Positions 10,321 to 17,101 of a stretch of DNA of 17,101 nt are shown in pieces. Within the stretch, counting starts at the first letter, position 1. Each line of letters starts with the position of its first letter. The stretch is from Phoronis ovalis (lineage: Eukaryota > Phoronida > Phoronidae). The stretch is from positions 1-17,101 of the forward strand of contig JAOXYB010021725.1 in NCBI GenBank assembly GCA_028565635.1, written 5' to 3'. Under the pieces are notes generated by a model. The model saw nothing but the letters and a program-made list of their open reading frames with translations. It did no database searches and was not told where the DNA came from. A program made the position numbers and the translations under genes.

Positions 10321-10868
10321 AAAAATGGACTTGTTAAATATTCTTTATATCCAATGCATATTCTAAATAGAGGCACAACATGTAAAGAATGACAACTTGT
10401 ATACTATTTAATAATAAATAACAACAGTATTTCATATTAAACCTATTTTCATGCAAAATCAGATAAAAATGTATCTAGGTCAAACGAGAATCTCGCTGTG
10501 TCCGCTTTTGTTCGTTATTGTCGTAGCCTGCTTATCAAGAGAAAAATCCTCAAAAATCTTTTGTTTTGAAGCGGCATCAGGTATTATATACATGCTCAGG
10601 TATTGCATATTATACTTAAGAAAGTTTAATGTGATATATAATTGTTTCAAATGGTGTATTAAGTAGTAGAAGAAAACGTAGTTCCAACGTCTGACGGTGA
10701 CAGTACCGTATGTACACCGGCTCAAGGAAGCCCCTCAGAAGCTGATATATAGCTGTGGTATTACGTTCACGTCTTTCCGTTGAACTACATTACTTAAACC
10801 ATTATAAACATATTTTTTTACCCTGCTGTTTTGTCGTGGCGTCATATTGGTAAAATAGCCCCTGATAT
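10321..10868. other. Intergenic stretch upstream of VPS26, no gene seen
   Basis: AT-rich sequence between the VPS26 promoter and the repeat block. Overlapping short frames at 10451-10666 (plus) and 10480-10725 (minus) carry no family motif that I recognise. Confidence 0.45.
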
Positions 10869-10975
10869 CTATGTCACTATATTAGTATATATACTATAAG
10901 TATTGTCTAATACTAATACTAATTTAGTAATTACTAGTAATAGTACTAGTACTAGTAGTAGTAGTATAGACATAG
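10869..10975. repeat. Low-complexity ACTA/TAGT-rich block bounded by inverted CTATGTC
   Basis: A 107-bp stretch made largely of ACTA, TACT and TAGT words. It starts with CTATGTC at 10869-10875 and ends with GACATAG at 10969-10975. The second half (TAGTACTAGTACTAGTAGTAG) can pair with much of the first half, so the block can fold back on itself. It lies 17 bp before the target duplication of the adjacent foldback element. Confidence 0.55.
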
Positions 10976-10992
10976 GTCATAGCAATTAGCAT

Positions 10993-11001
10993 ATAGGATT
11001 A
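10993..11001. repeat. Target site duplication of foldback element 1, left copy
   Basis: ATAGGATTA, identical to 11783-11791 on the other side of the element. TAG follows each copy: on the left it is the element end, on the right it is host DNA. Confidence 0.75.
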
Positions 11002-11782
11002 TAGTCCTGCAAGTATGACCCCTACTGTGGACAGCCTACGGCTTGTCTGTAGGAGTCTAGTAGGCAAGACAGTACCCTAGGGTCATAAAGCTAGGACTAG
11101 TAGGAGTCATGACTGTCTCATATCTCGGAGTAGCCGAAGTTCGAAAACACATACTTCCCTATTAAATTCCACAAAAATGTTTGCTTCTGCCTATTCCTTG
11201 ACTACTCCGCTTCTTATATCCCCGTATCCAAATATTAATAACTTAATTACTGATTCAACAGTGCATCAGCATAAAATCCAAAATGCACTCTTGAACATAA
11301 CAAAATGATACAGCCATCATTCACATGACGTCATTGATGTCAAGGTTATTTGACGGACACAGGTATCGATAATAATCGTATGTACAAGAAACCGAATGTG
11401 AGAAGTTGTTAGTAAAACATTTATCTTCCGGCAGTTAGCGCTTCAGAGTTTGCATTACTTCTCACTGGACTGAAAAGAAATTACATCATTCGTTCAGCGC
11501 CTGCGCACTAGTATACTTCTTCATTGTTTTCGGCAGATGATGGATGTTCAAGAGTGCATTTTGGATTTTATGCTGATGCGCTGTTGAATCTTTGATTAAG
11601 TTATTTGGATATGGGGATATAAGAAGCGGAGTAGTCAAGGAATAGGCAAAAGCAAACATTTGGTGAAATTTAATAGGGAAGTAAGTGTTTTCGAACTTCG
11701 GCTAGTCTGAGATATGAGACGGTCATGACCCTTATGGGCAAGCCGTAGGCTGTCCATAGTAGGGGTCATGCTTGCAGGACTA
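11002..11782. mobile_element. Non-autonomous foldback DNA transposon 1, Mutator-like, 781 bp
   Basis: The arms 11002-11298 and 11782-11544 are inverted copies, roughly 85-90% identical by eye. Their inner 36 bases (11263-11298) match perfectly, and the left arm has an extra insert of about 50 bp near 11065-11115. The outer ends are TAGTCCTGCAAG and its complement CTTGCAGGACTA. Both sides are flanked by the same 9 bp, ATAGGATTA (10993-11001 and 11783-11791). Nine-bp target duplications with long terminal inverted repeats point to the Mutator (MULE) superfamily. The 245-bp centre has no open frame of note, so the element is non-autonomous. Confidence 0.82.
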
Positions 11783-11791
11783 ATAGGATTA
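11783..11791. repeat. Target site duplication of foldback element 1, right copy
   Basis: ATAGGATTA, a perfect match to 10993-11001. It is followed by TAG. Confidence 0.75.
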
Positions 11792-11893
11792 TAGCAAGCC
11801 AATAGCCTAACATGTATGTAGTATTAAAGTTAAACTAGTATTAAAACCTGAGGAGATTGTATTAAATAATCTTTGTGTTCGACCCATATATAA

Positions 11894-12192
11894 AATATTA
11901 TTGTTACCCATCTCGGCTCCACAGTCAGCTGGCAAGAAAGTATTGTTAAATACGATTTACTATCCAACACTCAACTAAATTCATTTATTAAATCAAGTTC
12001 GACAACTGATGTATACAGATATAGCTTCACCCCTCGCACCATACAAGATTGGAACCAACCTCCTCCTGAAATAGCAAATACTAAAGATACCTATAAATCC
12101 AAGTCTATGCTTCAGTTCAGAAATATTTTAGAATCATTTCCAGACACCTACATGCGCCATCAAAAGCTGACCTGATAAGAAAGTTCCTTTAG
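11894..12192 (+). pseudogene. 3' remnant of a non-LTR retrotransposon (LINE) reverse transcriptase gene
   Basis: One frame is open from 11894 to a TGA at 12173-12175. From 12014 it reads YRYSFTPRTIQDWN, then QPPPEIA, then a Ser/Phe-rich stretch ending before the stop. This is the C-terminal signature of Jockey/CR1-type LINE ORF2 proteins, usually seen as YSFFPRTIRDWNxLPxxI after the reverse transcriptase thumb. There is no start codon, the catalytic part is missing, and the preceding 40 codons are only weakly LINE-like (an L-G-S-T word where LGWxTL is usual). It is a 5'-truncated dead copy. A TAGATAGATAG tail resumes at 12523, beyond foldback element 2. Confidence 0.75.
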
Positions 12193-12201
12193 CATAAAGC
12201 A

Positions 12202-12513
12202 TAGTCCTGGTTCATGACATTCTGCACTGGCTGTTGATAATCTGACTTGAGCTGTGCGAACAGTCATGGAATCTTACATAGCCAATTACAGTAAAAGTGC
12301 TCAAACCTGGAAATCTATGTAATTCCTACTGAATGAGTTTATGTATCAAGTGGAAGTTGAAGATAATGAGAGAGTATCTGGACAGTGATGTATGAACTCG
12401 TTCGGTAGGAATTACGTAGATTTCTAAGTTTGGACACTTTCACTGTAACTGGCTATGTAAGATTCCACGACTGATTATCAAAAGCTAGTGCAGAACGTCA
12501 TGAACCAGGACTA
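12202..12513. mobile_element. Non-autonomous foldback DNA transposon 2, Mutator-like, 312 bp
   Basis: The inverted arms 12202-12347 and 12513-12387 flank a spacer of only 39 bp. The left arm has about 19 extra bases near 12247-12265. The ends are TAGTCCTGGTTCATGAC and its complement. The flanks are CATAAAGCA (12193-12201) and CATAAGGCA (12514-12522), a 9-bp duplication with one mismatch. The terminus shares TAGTCCTG, and ATGAC a few bases further in, with element 1 (11002-11782), so the two belong to related families. It carries no coding sequence. It sits in the 3' tail of the LINE remnant. Confidence 0.8.
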
Positions 12514-12533
12514 CATAAGGCATAGATAGATAG
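12514..12533 (+). repeat. Right target duplication and TAGA-repeat tail of the LINE
   Basis: CATAAGGCA duplicates 12193-12201 with one change. It runs into TAGATAGATAG, a short tetranucleotide repeat. Removing element 2 joins AGCATAAAGCA directly to this tail, as expected for the 3' end of a LINE with a microsatellite tail. Confidence 0.55.
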
Positions 12534-13212
12534 TTGTGTGTTATCCTTTTATATATTAGAGAAAGTTATCAAACATAATTTCTTCTAAAACATTTAGTTT
12601 CTACACGCAGCTCATGTACCGACCTTATCAGACATGGCTACTTCAAATCATAAAGTCATCAACTTTTTTTTTTTTAATTCCAATGCTTTCAAGAAAAAGA
12701 CTTCTCGAAAATGATTTGCCTCTCTCTGTCTGGTAACGTACCAGTTTTCTCTAGGTCTAATTGGACAAATTTTATAACTGCGGAACTGGGTTAAATATAA
12801 TAAAGGTAGTGGGCATACAAAGAGAATTTTGGAAAAGCATCTGAATTAATGAAAAGTTGAATAAGTTTGATTAGAAGTTGAGGAGTAGCCAATTGAGACC
12901 AGATTGGTGCGTAAACCGAGTGCAGGGATTAAAATTAGTTGGAAGCAGAGCAGGTAGCTTTGTTTCATAACTTTCTCTAAAAACGATAAAACAGGAGGCC
13001 AGATGGATAGTAGATCATATTTATTTGAAATTTCTCCCCAGCTGACAGCGTTCGGCTCATAGTCATAGGTCTGTTTCACAGTATCTCCTTTACTTTACAT
13101 GTTGTTTTAGTCTGGTTATCAACTTACCTTACAATATTTATTTACAGTTCCAGTAAATCAGCTAAACATAAAAGACATCTGAACTGAAATCTAGAAAAAA
13201 GTACAAAGAATC
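12534..13212. other. Region upstream of snf; promoter not identified
   Basis: No coding exon is recognised; the minus-strand frame at 12846-13079 has no motif. A good acceptor (TATTTATTTACAG, ending at 13147) lies 65 nt before the snf start codon, so a spliced 5' UTR exon further upstream is possible. No TATA box or known core element is convincing. Confidence 0.4.
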
Positions 13213-15734
13213 ATGGATATCCGTCCTAATAATACAGTTTATATAAATAATTTAAATGAAAAAATCAAGAAAGAAGGTGAGCTATGTGTGATGTTTCATA
13301 TCTTGTGACTTGATACTGTACTATCATATTACTGAGTGTACACACATCAGTAGTCTTGAAAATTAAGTAAATGTTAAATGCTCAGTTTCTTTCAAATGTG
13401 TTTAATTCAGATCTATTCATCAGTCTTTCCAACTAGTAGCATAATATACTGTCAGTATAAATAAATCATATTTCAGGCAGTTCATAATACGTATGAAATT
13501 AAGTTAATATTATTTCAATACATGTTTTATGTTATTAATCAACTTTTCATGCTTTTTTTTAGAGCTGAAAAAGTCCTTATATGCCATCTTTTCACAGTTT
13601 GGACAGATTCTTGACATTGTGGCATTAAAAACATTAAAGATGAGAGGTCAAGCTTTTGTAATCTTCAAAGAAATCAGTAGTGGTACAAATGCCCTCAGGT
13701 CAATGCAAGGATTTCCATTTTATGACAAACCTATGGTAAGTGAGGAGCAAAATTAATAAGCACAACATTTATAACATAACTCACAGAATGTTTTGAGTTT
13801 TAAACTTGGAATTGTTAAATGCTGTTACAAATTTTGATTTGGTTTTCATAGGATGTTTTCATTAAATTGTTTTAGAGAATATCATATGCAAAGAAAGACT
13901 CTGATGTTATAGCGAAAATGAAGGGCACATTTGTGGAACGGCCTAAAAAGAAGAAAGAAGATGAGGAACCTGTACACAAAAAGAAAAAGCAAAAAAAGTA
14001 TGTTGTATTGATAGTTTTTGAAAACATGTTTGTTGTAGAAAATATGCAGTAAATTACAGTTAAGATTAAGTACCAGATTAAAATTTTTGAAGTATTTATA
14101 TATCAAAGTACAATGGTGGTATTCATAATTCATTACATGCTCCATTTTAAGCAGTAGTAAAAATGATAATTTGATTTTTCGGAATAGATCTAAAATTGTT
14201 CATAATTTTTTAATCTGTTTAATTTCAAATTCTTGTTATAATTGTCATATACTGAACAATAGTACTAATGCTGAATCTATAGAGTCTTCTGATGCATGGC
14301 TGTCCCCAACCTCCCCCAATACTATATTTATATACAAAGCAAGCATACATTTAATTCAAAATTGAAATAAATATTGTGTTTAGAATTTTTTTTAAAGTCA
14401 AGTAAACATTTGTTTATAGTGTTATCAATTGGTAGTTTGCATCTGTATAAAAACAGAAAGTAACTGCCGTGAGAAGACTACTCCCAGAACCCCCTAACAG
14501 ATATGTGGGATGTATTCTTCCCTCTCTCAAAACTGTAGTCATTTCATTGCGTTTCCCCTGCTATTATCTGATTGAAAAACTGCGATAAATTTATTGATAA
14601 AAGTGGTAAAAAAATGCTCTGAATACTATTTGGCATAAAAGGAGATGTTTAATTTTGTTTCAGGCAACAACAGAATATTGTCCCAAGTATTCCAACTCCT
14701 GCAGCTGCTCCAGCACCCGCAACCTTAGCACCTGGTAGGTGAATTAACTGTCTAACAATCAGAGTTGGTGAATTGAAACCAATCAGAAATTTGGAACTTT
14801 TCTGTTCCTCGAGTTGTCCAGCTGTGAAAGACCATATCTCTGATTGGTTAGCATAGTATTGTGTAAGGTTATATGAGAGTTGTCTATTTCAAATAAATAG
14901 CCAAATACTGTAGTGGTTGAATTTTATAAACTTGATGTTGTCATGAGCTGTTTATTTAGTTTGTTGTTTTTTGCTCTGTTGTGCTTTGTAGGAAAAGACG
15001 AACATAATGATATACGTTAGATAGTGGATCTCATGAATTGGTCAGATTTAATTGCTGTCTCATTGAAAGGGCTAGTTTGATACTCCTTCAGCCAGAAAAC
15101 ATTCTCATATGCAGCCTCATATGCAGCTAAGTGGTAATCTGCATGAGGCTGACAAAGTGGGGAATTTCAGTTACTATCCATGATTGTATTCTAGATGTTG
15201 TATTACACCCAGCCTATTATTACTGTAATGTTTTCGCGTTACAGCAGCAGCACCAAGTGCTCCCTCTCAGCCTACAGTGATGCCAGAACAACCTCCCAAC
15301 CAGATCTTATTCTTGACAAACCTACCCGAAGAAACCAATGAAATGATGTTGTCTATGCTGTTCAATCAGTAAGTGTACTTTGTTACAAATCAAAGTTATA
15401 TTGGATCTTTATATGGTCACCTTCCGCACTTTCCTACACTCTCAGTACAGTGCGATTAAGTTTTGTGGGCTGCTGTGACACTTTGGCTTATGTAATATAC
15501 TGGTGCAGTTAATAAATAAAAATGCTTTCCGAGACTAAAGTGACAAGAAAAGATTTTAAAAAATTTGTTTTTAGGTTCCCTGGATTTAAGGAAGTTCGTC
15601 TCGTCCCAGGTCGTCATGATATTGCCTTCGTGGAATTTGAGAATGAGGTGCAGTCAGCTGCTGCCAAGGATGCTCTACAAGGATTTAAAATTACACCATC
15701 AAATGCAATGAAAATTTCATTCGCTAAGAAATAG
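13213..15734 (+). CDS. snf: SNF (U1A/U2B'' snRNP protein), complete gene, 6 coding exons
   Basis: SNF is the insect spliceosomal protein that does the job of both vertebrate U1A and U2B'': it binds stem-loop II of U1 snRNA and stem-loop IV of U2 snRNA in the nucleus. Exons: 13213-13276, 13563-13735, 13876-13997, 14664-14734, 15245-15368, 15575-15734. All introns are GT-AG and frames join cleanly, giving 237 residues (fly 216, human U2B'' 225, U1A 282). RRM1 has RNP2 TVYINNL (8-14) and RNP1 RGQAFVIF (49-56), with the RNA-stacking aromatics Tyr10 and Phe53. Next come a lysine-rich stretch (about 101-120) and an Ala/Pro-rich linker (about 130-160). RRM2 has RNP2 ILFLTNL (164-170) and RNP1 HDIAFVEF (199-206), ending FAKK. 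The ATG has A at -3 and G at +4, and [20 protein letters not shown] aligns with the fly N terminus. Exon 5 opens with a CAGCAGCAG acceptor that could shift by codons. Confidence 0.97.
15104..15151 (+). repeat. Tandem 12-mer and hairpin in snf intron 4
   Basis: CTCATATGCAGC is repeated twice in tandem at 15104-15127. CAGCCTCATATGCAG (15112-15126) can then pair with CTGCATGAGGCTG (15139-15151) across a 12-nt loop, giving a 13-bp stem with a 2-nt bulge. It lies about 95 nt before the exon 5 acceptor. The function is unknown. Confidence 0.6.
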
Positions 15735-15778
15735 ACTTCTTTGCAAAATGATACAGATAGTAAAATTTTGTAACTACA

Positions 15779-15803
15779 GTATACAACATTGCACCCTGGT
15801 ATG
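15779..15803 (+). promoter_or_regulatory. snf 3' UTR hairpin 1, U1 stem-loop II-like
   Basis: ATTGCAC at 15788-15794 begins a 10-nt loop (15788-15797) closed by C15787-G15798. After an AA bulge, TATAC (15780-15784) pairs with GTATG (15799-15803). It lies 53 nt after the stop and 12 nt before an ATTAAA at 15816. The stem is the weakest of the three. Confidence 0.5.
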
Positions 15804-16086
15804 AACAGATACTATATTAAAATATGTTGCATATTAAACCTTGCACAGCTCAAAGGGTTTGTCCACATGCATATTTTGGATGTCTGTTGGATATAATTTT
15901 TTAATGTAAATTCTTGTGTAATTTTGAATGTACGAAACGGAGCAAGTTGTTGCTGGCTACAGAAGAGATACTATGCTCATACTCCAATTTTTTTTTCTGT
16001 ATTTTAGATGCACATCCAAATGATAATTAAAGCAGGTACGCTGTACTGTATAACCTGTGCTTGAAATAAGTAAATTATTTTTCTTG

Positions 16087-16108
16087 ATCAGCATTGCACA
16101 CAGCTGAT
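16087..16108 (+). promoter_or_regulatory. snf 3' UTR hairpin 2, near-copy of U1 stem-loop II
   Basis: ATCAGC (16087-16092) pairs fully with GCTGAT (16103-16108) around the 10-nt loop ATTGCACACA. The closing pair is C-G. U1 snRNA stem-loop II has a 10-nt loop AUUGCACUCC closed by C-G, the known RNA ligand of U1A/SNF RRM1. Loop length, the seven recognised bases and the closing pair all agree. Confidence 0.72.
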
Positions 16109-16511
16109 GTTTTTCAGGTATCTGTAAAAACAACGCTTTTGTGGTTGCAATCTTCAATACTGTAAACAGAGGATCTTAGGTCTACTGATCTTATTATAAC
16201 CAGTCTTGCACACACCAACTGGTTTTTTTTTTCTCTAGCAGGTTCCATGTTAATGCGAGGTGTCGCATTAGTAGTATATAAATGTTTGCATTTATATTTT
16301 CTTTCATCGGACAGCTTTTGGTGCAAGAGGTACCAGTATCGATCATAGTCAAGCTTTGCTAAATGTAGGTCGAGGCATATTTATAATGCGACTTAATTAT
16401 ACTTGGCTTGCTTGTTTTTTTGTAAATTAATAATGCAATTCATTGCAAATGTGACGGCATTACATTTTACCGTCAAATTTCGACTTCATTTATTTTCATG
16501 TAATTAAAATG

Positions 16512-16536
16512 TTGACAGCATTGCACTTGGCTGGTA
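16512..16536 (+). promoter_or_regulatory. snf 3' UTR hairpin 3, U1 stem-loop II-like, next to the poly(A) signal
   Basis: CAGC (16516-16519) pairs with GCTG (16530-16533) around the 10-nt loop ATTGCACTTG, closed by C-G. The stem may extend past one A-G mismatch (G16514-T16535, T16513-A16536). The loop ends 27 nt before AATAAA at 16557, similar in placement to the vertebrate U1A polyadenylation inhibition element. Confidence 0.7.
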
Positions 16537-16556
16537 CTGTTTATCTAAATTTGTAC

Positions 16557-16562
16557 AATAAA
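16557..16562 (+). terminator. Candidate distal poly(A) signal of snf
   Basis: AATAAA lies 823 nt after the stop, just downstream of hairpin 3, and is followed by A/T-rich then TTTTACC sequence. Proximal alternatives are ATTAAA at 15816 and 15833. A further AATAAA lies at 16732. Confidence 0.55.
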
Positions 16563-16654
16563 AATTTTAACAATTCACTTTTACCTCTTGCGTTTATATC
16601 TAGACCTGTTAATGCAAAAAAAATGGTGGCAGAATGTTATCTCTTGCAGTCTCT

Positions 16655-16676
16655 ACGCAAGTAACTTAAGGCAGGT
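16655..16676 (-). repeat. Right copy of a 22-bp perfect inverted repeat (partner at 102-123)
   Basis: Exact reverse complement of 102-123, located about 95 nt after the snf poly(A) signal. The flanks do not match those of the left copy. Confidence 0.7.
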
Positions 16677-16679
16677 GTT

Positions 16680-17101
16680 TACCACGTTTTGCCATGGGTG
16701 GCGCTGCGAAACTGTTTTTTCGATATTTCTAAATAAATAACTGTTATATTTGTCATTTTAATGTGTTTGTTAAGAATTTTATGACCTTTAACGTGACACT
16801 CACCGCTTTTGGCCAAATGATCACGTGATTCGTAGTTATGCGCTTACCTGTACTAAAAATTACACCTACTTCAACTAAGTTTCCGCACGTTCAATGATAG
16901 AAGTGATCTAATTTTTTGGTAAAATTAGTTGATGTGTTTATTCAAGAAGATTACTGGACCATGGCACATTTTGTTTCTTGTTTCCGTTATACATTTTTTT
17001 CCATATAACTGTTGTAAAATCCGCAATTTCTAAAAAACACCAAAATAGTTTCAGAGTGCCATATGTGCAAAAGTAAGTTCTTGTTTACATGATCTAATAA
17101 A
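16680..17101. other. Region after snf, no gene seen; possible regulatory DNA
   Basis: No recognisable exon is present. It holds ATCACGTGAT at 16820-16829, a 10-bp palindromic E-box (MITF/TFEB/USF type), and GGGTGGCGCTG at about 16696-16706, similar to the CTCF core. A good donor sequence (AAAA|GTAAGT) lies near 17070, so a noncoding first exon of a plus-strand gene beyond the window is possible but unproven. Confidence 0.35.

Noticed and set aside
10480-10725. Minus-strand open frame upstream of VPS26 ending in a hydrophilic stretch
   Set aside because: The last 35 residues look protein-like but match no family I know, and no splice or start context supports it.
14777-14849. 11-bp inverted repeat AACCAATCAGA / TCTGATTGGTT in snf intron 4
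   Set aside because: With a 51-nt loop, a match of this length is expected about 0.2 times in the window, so it is not clearly non-random.
15522-15574. ATG upstream of snf exon 6 in the same frame
   Set aside because: The sequence up to TTTTTAG at 15574 is intron; exon 6 begins at 15575 and completes the split Gln codon of exon 5.
16694-16732. Short frame MGGAAKLFFRYF after snf, and MAKRGKHLP on the opposite strand
   Set aside because: Both stop within about a dozen codons, and no splice donor in phase is convincing.

Overview
The window reads as arthropod, almost certainly insect, nuclear DNA. It is AT-rich, its genes are split by GT-AG introns of about 140 to 1300 bp, and the coding exons match insect SPRYD3, VPS26 and SNF (the single insect U1A/U2B'' protein). 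The species cannot be named from this stretch. All exon borders below were read by eye and checked by reading-frame continuity across every junction.

Layout: 201-335 (+) is the last exon of a SPRYD3-like gene whose other exons lie upstream of the window. From about 540 to 4030 I see no gene, only a patch of degenerate repeats (2323-2622). The VPS26 retromer subunit gene is complete on the minus strand, from the start codon at 10239 to the stop at 4433. A 3 kb head-to-head gap (10320-13212) holds transposon debris: two foldback elements with 9-bp target duplications and the 3' end of a LINE reverse transcriptase gene. The snf gene is complete on the plus strand (13213-15734, six coding exons), with a 3' UTR of about 830 nt ending near an AATAAA at 16557. 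The last 500 bp holds no recognised gene.

Two observations stand out. First, the snf 3' UTR contains three copies of C-ATTGCAC-N3-G, each drawable as a hairpin with a 10-nt loop closed by C-G. That is the form of U1 snRNA stem-loop II, the RNA bound by U1A/SNF. Two copies lie just upstream of a poly(A) signal. This suggests SNF regulates its own mRNA 3' end, as vertebrate U1A does.

Second, VPS26 carries two tandem versions of one 107-nt exon (6333-6439 and 5299-5405). They encode 29/36 identical residues but share only about 69% of bases. Using both or neither gives an early stop, so they should be mutually exclusive. The retromer subunit would then exist in two forms that differ in the C-terminal arrestin-like domain.

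The three genes are unrelated housekeeping genes (SPRY protein, endosomal sorting, splicing). Nothing suggests a joint pathway or an operon.
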